From positions 73,352,919 to 73,416,918 of the forward strand of contig CM055096.1 of NCBI GenBank assembly GCA_029204225.1: a stretch of DNA of 64,000 nucleotides, read 5' to 3'. Positions 26,900 through 41,698 of this stretch are shown here, one piece after another (within the stretch, counting starts at the first letter, position 1; every line of letters begins with the position of its first letter). The notes under the pieces were generated by a model. It worked only from the letters and a program-made list of their open reading frames with translations. It did not search any database and was not told the DNA's origin. Source of the DNA: Diphasiastrum complanatum (Eukaryota > Streptophyta > Lycopodiopsida > Lycopodiales > Lycopodiaceae). A program made the translations under genes and the position numbers.

Positions 26900-27790
26900 G
26901 GAAACAGATGATCAATCCCACGAACAAGAAATGTTTGAGCAGCGACGAAACAAACCTCGAAGGTCAACCAGACAAAGAAGACCTCCAAATCGCTATTTTG
27001 ACATTCTTCAATGGAGCGAAGACACGCAGTTCGAGTACTGCAGCTTCACAGAAGAACCAACTACATACCAAAAAGCTATCCAGAGTCCAGAGGGAGAATT
27101 CCGAAAACAGGCAATGTCAGAAGAGATCGAGTCGATGAGGCAAAACGAGGCATGGACATTAGAGCCACTACCAGAAAACAGAAAAGTAGTCGACTGCAAA
27201 TGGGTGTACAAGAAGAAGCTGAAATCAGATGGCACCATTGGCCGCTACAAGACAAGGCTTGTTGCTAAGGGCTACACACAGAGATATGGTGTCGACTATT
27301 TGACACATATTTGCCCATGGTCAAGATGACAAGCATAAGGTTGCTCCTTGCATATGCCACACAGTACAATCTGGAAGTTCACCAGATTGACTTGAAAACA
27401 GCCTTTCTCCACGGAGATCTAGAGGAGAAAATTTTCATGAAGCAACTTGAAGTTATGAAGACCCTAACAACAGACAATATGTCTGTCGATTGCAAAGATG
27501 CATCTACGATCTAAAATAGGCATTACGAGCCTGGTACAAAAATCTTGATGGTCTTCTGAAGTCTCTAGACTTCAATCCTACTCAACCAGACTATAATGTC
27601 TACATCAAAAGAGTAGGAAAGGATTTTGTGATACTGACCATTTTCGTGGATGATTCGTTGATGATAGGAAATTCCTTGATGTTGATCAAAGACACGAAGA
27701 GTCAGATTTTTGAAAACTACGAAATCACAGATCTTGGAGAAGCAACAAAATGCCTAGGGCTATGGACTGTGAAGAGAAAGCCGCACCAAT
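26900..27790 (+). pseudogene. Copia-2 reverse transcriptase
   Basis: Frames 26931-27329 and 27311-27514 plus later fragments read NEAWTLEPLP, WVYKKKLKSDGTIGRYKTRL, VAKGYTQRYGVDY, VHQIDLKTAFLHGDLEEKIF (motif A) and LTIFVDDSLMIGN (motif C at about 27640-27680, usually YVDD). Stops and shifts occur near 27329, 27512 and beyond. Confidence 0.85.
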
Positions 27791-27879
27791 GATAGTTGGA
27801 GCCAAGCTCACGAAACAGGATTGCCAAAAAACAGAAGAGGAAGAACAGAAGATGGCAAGTATACCCTACTAGAACTTAA

Positions 27880-28565
27880 TCGGTAGTCTGATGTACTTAA
27901 CAATTTGTACCAGACCCGATCTAGCCTTCTCTGTTTACACATTGAGCCAATTCTGTTCCAATCCTGGTCTAGCACATTGGTAAATGGCCAAATGAATCCT
28001 ACAGTATCTGAAGGGTACCCAAAATGTTGGATTAACCTACAGAGCTAGAAACGAAGAGAAAGATTTTGAGCTGCATCACTACAGTGATGCGAGCTGGGCG
28101 AGCTGCAAAGATGACAACAAGTCCATTACTGAAGGATGTATGATAGTGTGCGGATTTGCAATCAGCTGGATATGCAAAAAGCAAACCTTGGTAGCTCAAT
28201 CCTCTTGCGAAGCTGAGTATGTCGCAGCCTCAAAAGTGGCGAATGAGGTAGTGTGGTTGCAAATGATGTTGGATGCAATCGGGATACCACAAGAGGGGCC
28301 AAGCACGATGATGATGGAGTCTCAGAGTGCCATCTATCTGTCCCAGGATTTTGCCTTCCATTCAAAGATGAAGCACATTCCTCTGAAGTACCATCATATT
28401 CGAGATTTTATCTCAAAAGGAGAGCTCCAGGTCCAGTTAATAAAATCAGAAAATATGATTGCAGATCTCCTCATGAAACCGCTCGACAAGCCACTCTTTA
28501 CCAAGCAAAGAGAGGCAATTGGATTAAACAAACAAAGTTGCAAGATTCAAGAGGGAGTGTCATAA
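27880..28565 (+). pseudogene. Copia-2 RNase H
   Basis: Fragments LTICTRPDLAFSVYTLSQ and HYSDASWASC precede the frame 28140-28565, which has SWICKKQTLVAQSSCEAEYV, MESQSAIYLSQ and KHIPLKYHHIRDFIS. The frame runs through the purine tract and stops three codons inside the right LTR. A G-to-T change relative to the left LTR (TCAGAA to TCATAA) made that stop. Confidence 0.88.
28549..28557 (+). promoter_or_regulatory. Copia-2 polypurine tract
   Basis: AAGAGGGAG immediately precedes the right LTR. Confidence 0.85.
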
Positions 28566-29394
28566 ATGGTGAACTCCTACAACTTTGTCGCAGCACGAAC
28601 AAGACAAAAAGGTCGAACAATTCGCGACAGTCAACATGACTTTGACTCGAAGCACGAACGAGAACAATTCGCAACAATCAACGTGTCTTTGACTCAAAGC
28701 ACGAATGATTCGCGAATCAATCGCGACTCACAAACACAGCTCCAGGACCGCAAAGCCAAAAAAGGGACGCGAAACAAAAACTACGAAAAGAACGTAAGCA
28801 AACGGGAGATTACGAAACAAACAAAGGAAAATCTTTCGCGCTGCCAACTGGCAGCTCAACGGGCTTCACGCCCAGCTGAAATGAGTAGCAACGACACAGA
28901 CTAACTAACTAGTTGATTAGCGTTAACTAGCAATGTGATTCTATGTTTAGCTATCTTGTAAACTCCACATAGTGGAGGTATAAACGATCCTCTCTGGATC
29001 ATAATAAAAAGAGTGAATACATATATCTGTAAGAGACAGAGAGAGACATAGCGAATAGAGTAAGAAAGAAAAGGCACCATAGTTGTGCATGGAAGGCTGC
29101 CAACGAGCAGAACACAATGAAAGAGTAGAATGTCATTCCGCCAACGAGCGTGACACTGACGAATTCACTCTAAACTAAAACTGATAATTCAGTCACTCTA
29201 TTTTCATGCATCTTGTCTTGTGTTGTATATCATGATTGCTAGAATAGAATATGTTCTGTGATGCGTAGTCGAGTGTCTGGGATCCTATAAGGGCTTCCGC
29301 ACAAAAGAAAATTAAAAGACAGAAAATTGTTCGTGATAAAGAAGACGAAGTGAGGATGAACACGAATCAGTCCTACGCACGCGCTTCCGCGACA
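28558..29394 (+). repeat. Copia-2 right LTR
   Basis: 837 bp, TGTCAT...GACA, followed by the target duplication AACTT at 29395-29399. Confidence 0.95.
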
Positions 29395-30110
29395 AACTTG
29401 CTACTTTGAACAAAAACTCGCTTCTTGAGACTCCCATTGCCTTTGATAATATCATACGTATGAACAAATTTGAGTCCTCTCATTGCCCTTCCGAGCAAAC
29501 CTGGGCACGAATTCGTGGACATTTTGACACCGGTTTCAATAGAATTAATCTCCATCATGCTAGAATTTGGAACTGGAAAAGACCATTCTTCAAATGTAGA
29601 TGTGGTGACAAGTGCAAAAATCAGTCCTCCATTATCTGGTTTGACCATGCCATCTGGTATATGATGAACCACCTGAGCATTTTCTTTCCTGGTGCATCTA
29701 CACATAATCAACTCAATGCTTTCTTTCTATGGCTTCACAAACCTGCTAGGGAGATTGTCAAAGCACACCTGACTTTTCTCTTTCTTCACCAGCACATGAT
29801 AGATGCATCCATTGAGCTTGTTGCCAATCCTTCTGCCAAACTCCTTGCGAGCCTAAGCGATGTTGAAAATATCAGAGAAATTGAATGTCTGTTTAAAAGA
29901 CCCAGCTTTTTCACTTTGCAAGACAAATTGTTTCAAAACTCCAATATAGGAATGGGGCACTTTTAACCTCAACAACCCAAACTCTGTCATGTATGGCCAA
30001 GGTGGGAGTAAAAGAAGAAAATTTACAAGGTACAAAAGCAAAGATGGACAAGGGAATGACACAAAGGAAGATTTGCCGATCAAGAAGCTGAATTTTTATA
30101 GGGATTGATA
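29395..30110 (+). pseudogene. Penelope-like copy D: N-terminal region (part 2)
   Basis: Continues the frame broken by Copia-2: LATLNKNSLLETPIAFDNII, then WARIRGHFDTGFNRINLHHA, the Cys-rich FFKCRCGDKCKN (about 29586-29620) and NAFFLWLHKPAREIVKAH. ENIREIECLFKRPSF and a basic tail follow. Frame 29406-29966 (186 codons) is open and is the best-preserved copy of this domain. The CRCGDKC cluster could bind metal or nucleic acid, which is inference. Confidence 0.7.
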
Positions 30111-32150
30111 TTTTTGCAGGATGATGAGGTTCTCGACAAGAGAGAAGTGATCAGGAACACTATGGATTGTCTACAGCTCATTACACATAATGAGAAGGGA
30201 AATCTCTTTTTTCATCTACTTTATCACAATAGGATGTTTGAGACCATTCATGTGAAGCAGTTTTATGCTCGCATTTTATTATAGTTATTTGGCTTTGTAC
30301 ATGAGTCCTTTTACGATATTGTTTTTAGTTGGTCATACATGTCAAATGTTAAAATGGATTGGTATTTTCCTTATGAAGTCTTCTGTAACTTTCAAGTTGA
30401 AAATTTGCTAGCTTGTTCTTGTACTACTTTTAAGCACTTTAAAGGCTTCATATCAACAAAGCCTTTGGTCATGTTTTGACGACGGATTGCAGCTTAATCA
30501 AAAGTAAAGTTCTTAAATGCTCCTTGGAAAAAGGACTTAATCATATCATTTTACAACATACTAATATCCAATATTGCTTTTTGAATTACAAGATGGATGG
30601 GTTAAACTCATGAGACTTCTATCTTTGTATCCAAGTACTGACATTGATGGGCATGCTGATTTTTGTAAGATTAGTGCCCTAGAATTTTTAAAGAATCAGA
30701 AATGGATTCAGGGGAACACTGTCCCACTACATAAAAAAGAAGATGCCAATAACGAATGAAAATGGATTACCAAGCATTTATATGTCAATGGAATTGATAA
30801 AGCTCAACATAATCCTTGCTTTATTTGCATATATCTCATATGTAAGCTTGCTATGGAAAGACTTGATAGCCCCGATTTCACACCTTTACCTGATCATGCA
30901 AATAATTTCGTGTTAAGTTCTCTGGAATACGTATGCTCGTCTATGTCTGATTTACTACCTGATGACTTCTTACATTCTAAGGAGCTACCTTACTTATTGT
31001 GCACATACAAAGCAAACAAAGATACTTTTAGATGGATCACGAATGCACGTGATTGTTGTTTTTCCAGATTCACCAAATTCCTCAGACAGGTGCTCTGAGT
31101 ATGATGTATTCTTTCATTATGAAAGATGCAAGCCTTAAGGAAAACACATACAAGAGCGTCCTAAATGGGGATACTTCTTTACTATGGCAGTGTGATTCAT
31201 CTGTTGATTTCTATCTTAACTTACCAAAACTCATATACACAATGAAAGCTACCGATATTTCTAAATGCTACAAAAATATTCGTCTAGACGGAACTGACTG
31301 TCTAAAAACTATTATGGCAAAAATGATCAACTTGGCCTTTAAAATCGCCAAAATCAAAGTACTCAAATATAGACATATACCCAAGTTCAATGATTTTAAA
31401 TGGTCTTTCAAAAGATCAATATTAGATGAATGGAGTAGCATAGACAAGAATACCTTATGTGAGTGGAATTCTTATTTGATAGACAATTGCATAGTCATGC
31501 TTGGAGATCATACTTGGAGACAGATCTGAGGGATACCTATGGGCTTTTCTTGTTCACCAATTTGATGTAACTGGTACCTTTCTTTTTTTGAAATGTAGTT
31601 TATTGAAAGACTTGCAAGATTAGGGCGAATTGCATTTATGAACGAATTCAAATATTCGTTCAGATATATTGACAACATCTGCTTTATCGATAATCATTCT
31701 GTTGGACGTTTCCTAGACAAAACCCAACCAAGACAACCTGATAATCCAATCCCTTGGAGTATCTTGAGATAGATGGAAATGATGCTAGTAGTAGTTCGGT
31801 GAATTTTCTTAATATCACTACTTCATTCGACCCAATCATTGGTTGTACACACTTGTCCAAATATGATAAAAGGAGAGACCTTCCTTTCCGTTTCTTGCAA
31901 TATATACACCTTGCCTCAAACAGACCATTGTTTAACTCATATAAGATCATTATATCACAAACGATACCTGCCATGTATTGTTGTAATAACCAAGAAACTT
32001 TTCTTAAATAAGTACGCACACTTGTGGATACCTTTCAGAGTAATAACTTCTCTTGAGATAAACTATGCATGATCATAAACAATCTTTTATATTGTGAAAC
32101 TTTTCTTGGACTACTATTTGATTTGCTTGAAAACATCATTACTATTTTGG
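30111..32150 (+). pseudogene. Penelope-like copy D: CxC linker and reverse transcriptase
   Basis: Fragments in order: LLACSCTTFKHF (CxC, about 30412), LFELQDGWVKLMRLL, RLDSPDFTPLPDHANN, KELPYLLCTYKANKDTFRWI (RT motif 2 region), ATDISKCYKNIRLDG (motif A with its Asp), SYLIDNCIVMLGDHTWRQI, a stop, GIPMGFSCSPI (motif B), then FRYIDNICFIDN (motif C, second Asp changed to Asn). The thumb region SVNFLNITTSFDP, SKYDKRRDLPFRFLQYIHL and MYCCNNQETF ends the product. It supplies the RT parts missing from copy B, so the family consensus can be read across copies. Several stops make it inactive. Confidence 0.75.
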
Positions 32151-32151
32151 T

Positions 32152-32189
32152 GGGCAGTTAGCTTTTCCTTAGGGGGGAGCTAACTACCC
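32152..32189 (+). other. Conserved 3' hairpin of the Penelope-like element (copy D)
   Basis: Arms 32152-32168 and 32172-32189 pair over about 17 bp with one mismatch and three G-U pairs around a 3-4 nt loop. Sequence differs from the copy B hairpin while pairing is kept. Confidence 0.8.
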
Positions 32190-32226
32190 CCCTGAGGGAT
32201 TCTCTAGCTGTGAGTACGGTTGGTGG

Positions 32227-34609
<2,383 letters not shown>

Positions 34610-34612
34610 TGT

Positions 34613-35900
34613 GACTGATGCTTGACACAATTTATGAATCGTACATGAAAGTTAGTCATACATCTTACAAGTGTTGTCTAAATTCGGGGAAAAGACATTT
34701 TATAGTGATTTTTAGTGCTTGAAAAGCAAATGATCTTTTTGCCACATTCAAACACAATTGTAAGATGTTCGGAAAGCCCACGTGGGAATTTTTAAGTTTA
34801 TTTATGAATCATACATGAAAGTTAGTCATACATCCTACAAGTGTTGTCTGAATTTGGGGAAAAGGCATTTTATAGTGATTTTTAGTGCTTGTAAGGCAAA
34901 TGATCTTTTTGCCACATTCAAACAATATTGTAAGATGTTTGGAAAGCCCACGTGGGAATTTTTAAGTTTATTTTGTTTGAGCATCATAGTCCAGAATATC
35001 TGAAAGCACTTGCCATTAAGACGAAAGCAACAACAATACTAATACCCTGCAATTCATATCTAAGTGATAACAAAAATTTATTAAGTAAAGCATGACGTTG
35101 AGGCCAGGTGCTTTTAAGGGGAAAAATTTCACAATGTTCCGCCTTATCTTATTTTTGATGAAATTAATAAAAGTTGAATCTAGTTTAAATTTAATTTTTG
35201 AGTCTGACAATGGCAATTTTAAATTTTTATTCTTTTTGAAAACCTCCATGCATTAAGTATTTTTTGGTTGCTTCTAGCCTTGATGAGTTCATTGTAACTT
35301 CACAAATGACCCTTAGAATGACACTTACCACCAATAAGAAAAATGACTAGCCATTCAAGATCCATTTCAAAACTTTGTATGTAACTTCTTGAATGGCCCT
35401 TACAATCATTTAAATACAAAATCAAGACCATTCTTTTATAGCTTCTTAATGACCCTTAACATCAGTAAAAGTCACTAGCACTCTCTAACCTTTTGAATGA
35501 CCCTTATCACAATAAACTTTGGGGAAAATATATTTTATAGGATCTTTAATAGTAGTAAGGGCAAATGATTATTTTTCCACAATTAAACATTTTCTTTAGG
35601 ATGTTCTAAAGGCCCACGTGGAATTTTTTATGTTTATTTTGTTTTAGCATTATATTCTAGAATATACTAAAAATATTTGCCATTAAGACGAAAGCAACAA
35701 GGGTGCACATGAAAAATTACTATTACACCTACAAGTCATATCTAGGTGATACCAATATGCTATTCAATAAAGCATGACTTTGAGATTAGGTGTTTTTCAA
35801 TGGTAAAAAACTCAAAACATTAAGCTTTACCTTATGCCAAGTTTTGTATAGACTTTTATTTTATGTAAATTTCATTTTGATTTGTTTTTCATTATTAAAC
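34613..35900. repeat. Nested tandem duplication, AT-rich
   Basis: A unit of 170 bp is repeated head to tail at 34631-34800 and 34801-34970. A larger segment starting at about 34853 is repeated, more diverged, from 35518 (offset 665 bp). Shared landmarks are GCCCACGTGG and GCCATTAAGACGAAAGCAAC. No gene is seen. Confidence 0.85.
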
Positions 35901-36680
35901 AAGGTGTTTAATATATCGCGAGAAATTTCACCTTACGTTGGGCTTTCAAATCGTTAAAAAATCCACAAACAAAGATTGCATTTTAGAGAAAATTGAAAAT
36001 TAAAAAACTTGTTTGCATTTTAGAGACTATAAAATTCTAATGCCTAAACTCATGTGAAAATGAACGTGACACGTCATCGTTTAGCAAATCATCACAATAA
36101 CAAAAAGCTAAAAAGAAGGTGATGCTTAAGATCATGACAAACTTTGTTTTAAAGGAAAAGAATAATGCAAATGCTAAAAAATGATATAAAAAAAGGAGAA
36201 AGATGTCAATTTAGACTCATTAAAAACAAAAGCTTGTTTTTCAAGGTCATTATACAAGGAAACATTTCAACTTATGGCACATGACCACAATAGCTTCTTG
36301 CTTCACGACAAACCTAAGAAAACCTAAGAAAACAAATTAAACAAACCCAAGAAAAGGAAAAAAATTTATACCAAATAATTTACATGATTTATGTAAGTTA
36401 AAGCATGACGTTTTTGAGCTCTACCCTTCCCTTCCCTTCCCTGCTAAGAGTAGACAAGGCATGTGCCATCTTCTCATATTTTGGGACTTTAACCTCTACT
36501 TGCCATCTTCTCATAGTTTGGGACTTTAACCTCTACTTAGAAGCATTTTGGAAAAGGGGGAGAGTATGCCTTCCGAGGTTTTTCCACTAGGGTAGGTCCT
36601 TCGGCCGAGGGCGGAATGCAGGCCTGCCTTGGCGTGGAAATATTAAAAGAATTTTTTTTAACTGTTTTTTGTTGTAATCT
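35901..36680. other. AT-rich intergenic DNA
   Basis: No gene or named repeat. It includes a short direct repeat of TTGGGACTTTAACCTCTACTT (about 36480 and 36520). Confidence 0.5.
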
Positions 36681-36684
36681 TTTT

Positions 36685-37330
36685 TTACATGCAATGTATG
36701 TAAAAAAGGTAAAAAAAATTACAAGCACTTTTCGGATGCAAAAGGTGCATGTAAAGAAAAACAAAAATAGAAGCACATGGATTCAGCTCAAGAGAGACAC
36801 CTCCATTTTTTTTTCACAAAAATGTGAACATTTGATTTTCCTTGTCACTTAAAAAGTATTAATTATAGGACAATAATAGTAGCTTTCATGTAATGCATCC
36901 TTTCCATTAATAATAAAGTATCACTCATCATGTTTCTCTCGTGTGTCTCACTCTCTCTCTCTCTCACTCTCACACACACACACACACACACAAAGAGTGA
37001 TGGCGAGGTGGGATGGTAGATCTAAATTGCATTTAAAAAACATATAAAAAAAGTTACATGCACTTTTCAGATGGGAAAGGGTGCATGTAAAATAAAAACC
37101 AAAAAAACAGAGGCACACTTCCCCAGAGGGAGCCCGGAGGCACCTCCATTTTTATAAAAAAATGTGAAAACTGAATATAATTATGACTTTAAAAGTATCA
37201 TTTGTAGGACATATAATAGTATTTTTCATGTGATTCATCATCTTCATTAATAATAATAATCCCTCTCTCTCTCTCTCACTCAAAACACACACACGCTCAC
37301 ACCCAAAGAGAGTGATGGCGAGGTGGGGAT
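36685..37330. repeat. 314-bp tandem duplication with CT/CA microsatellites
   Basis: Two diverged units at an offset of 314 bp share GGTGCATGTAAA, a CT-then-CA microsatellite (36950-36992 and 37263-37300) and GTGATGGCGAGGTGGG. Confidence 0.85.
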
Positions 37331-37496
37331 GGCGGATCTGGGTTCCTTTATACTATAGTCCGTAAGCTGAGAAAACCCATATCAGTAAGCAAGTCCGGAT
37401 CCTGTAGCTGATGGGAAAGTAGCCAGCTGATGAGCGAGCAAGCAAGCAATTAGCCCAGCCCAGTATGTAGCTGATGGGAAGCAGTGGGGCCCCAGC

Positions 37497-37508
37497 CATT
37501 ATATATAA
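37497..37508 (+). promoter_or_regulatory. Possible TATA box upstream of the CLC gene
   Basis: CATTATATATAATTG lies about 1.1 kb before the first coding exon. It is the best TATA-like element between the tandem duplication and the gene. No transcript evidence is available from sequence alone. Confidence 0.3.
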
Positions 37509-37949
37509 TTGACTTGCGAGCTGATTCATGTGGTGCCTGATCACTACTGATCACGACACTAAGTCAGCAGTCTCTTCACCTCTGGAAAGCGTTCAAGAAC
37601 CACCTGGCAGGACCAGCCTCATACTTTGGCTTCAGGAATTAGTATGAAAACAGTGATGCCAGTTGCTGATCTGGTTGATTATAAGCTGTTATGATTATTA
37701 TATAAGAGCAGGTTCTTTTGAGAGGTTGATGCAGCTGCAGGCCCGCTCCTGCAATGGGCTGCTACAGCACGGAAATGCTCTGTGAGGATGAGCAGCATAC
37801 AAGTACAAGTCTGCAGAATAAACGGTACATGTAGCTTTTGTTTAGTGCTTGATCATTAATTTTTCTCTCTTGTATTTCCTCACTTGTGTGGTTGATTGGA
37901 GGACTTCAAGCCGAGGACAAGAAGTCCTGACCGACTAACCACTATTGGA

Positions 37950-38460
37950 GAGCTTGTTAAGTGCTTGATCGAAGCAGAAAGTATTTGCTTGTCTTCAGAG
38001 AGAGCTTATACAATCGCTTCAGTTCAGTAATTGACTCCTCAGATGAGAAAAGAGCTCTTTTTCTTTCATTTGGTGCAATATTTTTCCTAACGCACAGGCT
38101 ACACTTTACTGGTCAACCTGTACAGGAAGCGTTTGTTTACTGTTTAATTATAGCAGAAAGTGTTTGCTTGTCTTCTGATAGAGAGCTCCTACCATCAGTG
38201 CGTGCCTGTTCACCTCAGAAGATTATTATTTTGGGAGATGTTTTGCCTACCCCGCAGAATATGAGTCTGCTGATTAAACAGTACGGGGAGCTTTTGTTTA
38301 GTGCATACTTAGAGAGCAGAAATTGTTTGCTTATTTTCTGATAGAGAGCTCCTACAACGGCTTGAGTCCAGTGCTTGTCTGTTCAGCTCAAAAGAATGTG
38401 ATGTTCATTTTGGGAGAGATTTTTGGTAACGCATTAGAAGAGGATCAGAGACAGGTCATT
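37950..38460 (+). repeat. Imperfect tandem repeat (163-179 bp unit) upstream of the CLC gene
   Basis: Three units with the anchor AGCAGAAA.T.TTTGCTT at 37973, 38152 and 38315. Each is followed by GAGAGCTCCTAC-like sequence and TTTTGGGAGA-like sequence. It lies 130-640 bp before the CLC start codon, in presumptive promoter or 5' UTR. A 126-codon open frame across it is probably fortuitous. Confidence 0.75.
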
Positions 38461-38584
38461 TGAATGGGAAGATGATGCTGTCTCCGAGGTGGGGTAAGCT
38501 TTTTTTTTGAGGAATGCACACTATCGTCTTGCACCAGTAAGAAGGCTACCTGAGACCTGAATAGAGGAGCGGGTTCTGTTTGAG

Positions 38585-41097
38585 ATGGAGGGTTCAGAAG
38601 GAGATGTTACTGTGTCCCTCGTGAACCATCGTGTAGACCTGCCTGAAGAACCAGATGCAGATCTACAAAACGAGGAATCCTTTCAACATGGAGATAAGAC
38701 ATCTTATAACAATGTTCCCGAACCTGATCTTGGATTTGAGAGCTTGGACTATGACCCAATTTTCAATCTTGTCTTCGAAAACTCACGAAAGGACTTGCAG
38801 TCTCGGCAGCTTTATGGGTAATTGCACCGCTTTCCTGTTCCTGATTTCCTTACTTTCGGAGTTCTTGTTGCTCCCGTCAGGAAAATGAGACCCATTTGAT
38901 GCTTGTGTTCACAGCTATACTGGTTTGACACTGGCAAAGTGGAGCATTACCATTCTTATTGGCATTTTAGTTGGTAAGCCTGCCTCTTCTAATTTGGATG
39001 GGGTATAAGAGGATAGCGAGCCTGCTAACATGTATATACCAACACGAAATACGAATCATTTGTTTGTAGCTTTGGTTTGGAATTATGTTCGGTTTCTAAG
39101 CTCTCAGGACAAATCAGATAAGAAACAGTTTTGTTCTTTTACTGATTAAGCATCTTTTGAAAAATTGAGTTGGAGGATGCCAACTCTGATTTGCGTTGGG
39201 TTTGCTCTTTCCTGATTATGCACTTAGAAAATCAAGCTGTTCGCATCTGAGAAGGTGTACTTTGCTTTCATTCTAGCTTTATCTTGAGATACTTATACTT
39301 TGATGTAGTTTTCCTGTATTGGCTAAAGATAATATCATTCGCTAATTAGTAGCAGCTGTACTTGATTTCAAGATAGCTCAAACAGGCCTATAAATGGTAA
39401 AAGATTGTTAAGGGGGCAGTTAGTTGTCAAGTAGGAGATAGCAAGCAATATAAGGTAAACTACCTTAAAATTTTGGGATTCTTCTCATTCTATGGTCTTT
39501 TGAGGTTGGGTGAATTGAGAGCTATTTAAAATTTCTAGTCTCAATTGTTGGTGTGCCTGCAAGAGTTAGCCAAGTTCTAATGTGAGGCTGAATTGGCTGA
39601 TGTAAAAAACAGATCGTTTCTAGTATTTTGTCTTTGTTTCGGTAACTCCTATACATATTATGATCCTTGTTTTGATTTATTTTATTTTATTATTTTTTAT
39701 TAGGTTTATTAATTTATAAATTTATAAATTTTGAATTTCATTTTATTTGAATTATTATCATCATCATTATTTTTTCTTTCTTCTTACTAGTTGTCTTTTG
39801 CTTCTTAGTCAACACTGGGTCTACCCAAGAGAACCCGGATTCTTTCGAAACCCAGTTAGCAACTTATGCTTGGGAACTGATGAGACATAAGGAATGTTGT
39901 TTGGCTAAGATTTTTTGTTTATTGAATCTCAAATTATTGTTTTGACTTAGATCCTTTAACTTTTTGAGTTGGTTGTATATTGTTTCTAAGCTTTACCTTA
40001 TGACATCATTGACTTCTCTGTACAAATTTGTGAAATTGGAAATATTCTCCTTTCACAAATATATATATATATTTATATATATCAAAGGTAGCGGGACCAG
40101 GACGTGCCAAGGGCGCGTTCGCGTCCGGACGAGTCCACCCCGGACGCACTTTTTTTTTTAAATATTTTTTTTTAAGTGTAAAATAGCTATAAAAAAAGAA
40201 AAGGACGCGGACGTGTCTCCGGGGGTTGGACGCGAACACGAACGCGTCTCCGGGGCTTGGACGCGGACGCAAAAGCGAAATGGCCGCATCCGGGGTGGAT
40301 GCTCATGTGTGTTCGGATGGGGCGGACGTGTCACGCGAAAAAAAATTAAAAAAAAAGTGGATGCATCCGACCCTGCGTCCGGGGGTCGGATGCGTCCGGG
40401 TCCGGACGCCGACCGTGGACGCCAAAACGCCTCGTCCGGCCCTGACCCTCATGTCTGTATAATAATATATATTATATATATATATCCACATGGCTCTTTG
40501 TTCTTATGGCAGAGCTAATGATTTTTTTATGTCTTATTTTCTGGTTTCCGCAATGAATGTGACAATTCTTGATCCTGATTTTGATAAACACTAAAGGTTA
40601 ATAAAAATATTTTGAAGATACAACTAACAACCCAAAACACAGTCTAGCATCTTATAGCACTTCAATAGAATGCCTATTGCTCATTTCACAGATAGGACTA
40701 CAACAAACACCAAAAGAGAACACAACATTCATAACTTCATGTACGTGTCATAAGATATATTCAAAGCATTCATGTATGCATAAGGAAACACAATCTAGCA
40801 CTTTACCACACCTCAATCCGATACCTATAGCTAGTTCCATACATTTATCTAGAACCATGTGTGGGCCTACGAAACAAAATATTCTGGTAATGTTGGACTC
40901 CACACTTGCTTCCATGAGTGAGGCCTCTCTCCAAGGTCTCCGTGAAGTATTCATTGTTGCCAACTGATGCATCATCTCTATGAAAATGTAAGCCCATCTG
41001 TGGAACACCCATCTCATTTTTATTAGACAATGGATGTTCACACAATTTCGTTTCTAGTCAAATTGTATCTAAATCGAGTTCTAAATCTACAACCAGT

Positions 41098-41168
<71 letters not shown>

Positions 41169-41649
41169 TGAGTTAGCAAATGGAATAAGGTTTTCTTGTG
41201 ATCAAATGGTTCAAAATTCATCGTTTTGAATACAAGAATATGCACACCAGTCTGCTTTCACGGACTTCTTTCAGCAGATCTATCATTCTGATTCTGATGA
41301 TGAGATTGACATTCCTAGTCCGCCTAGGCCTCGTAGATAGCTTCTTTACCTGGCCCGGGTTGTGGGCACTTTGTTCATGTTTCTTAGATTTCACTATGGC
41401 GGCATTGTCTGGCCCAAGTTGTGGGCATTTATACTTTTCTCTGCCAGCCTGCCATGTCTTTCTTACAACTATTTCTTTGTGTTTTGCTTGGCCCGGATTG
41501 TGGGCTTTGATGAGTCACTTAGTTCAGTCATGTTTTCATTTCCTATTTTTTTCCTGTTTTTCCACATGTCCGCTCATGGACTTAGCTCCCAGCACATTGT
41601 ACAGATTTTTTTGGTCTAATGCACCCTCGAGGGCTATATAGACGTTAAT

Positions 41650-41698
<49 letters not shown>

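Larger units (their letters stand above)
24928..29394 (+). mobile_element. Copia-2: Ty1/Copia LTR retrotransposon inserted in Penelope-like copy D
   Basis: LTRs 24928-25764 and 28558-29394 are both exactly 837 bp and differ by scattered, mainly C/T and G/A, changes. The TSD is AACTT. A tRNA-Met primer site and a purine tract are in place. The gag is absent: protease starts right after the primer site. Integrase has an internal deletion, and stops and frameshifts occur in RT. It is younger than the Penelope-like copy it interrupts. Confidence 0.96.

Noticed and set aside
37425-37450. CTGATGAGCGAG as a hammerhead ribozyme core
   Set aside because: No GAAA box or flanking stems follow. Other CTGATGA matches (39877, 41297) also lack the core. 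No hammerhead was found in the leaders.
37961-38341. 126-codon frame upstream of the CLC gene
   Set aside because: It lies on the tandem repeat units with no recognisable domain; probably chance.
40086-40450. CpG island promoter
   Set aside because: The GC content comes from a repeated GGACGC word in an intron, not from a promoter-like region.
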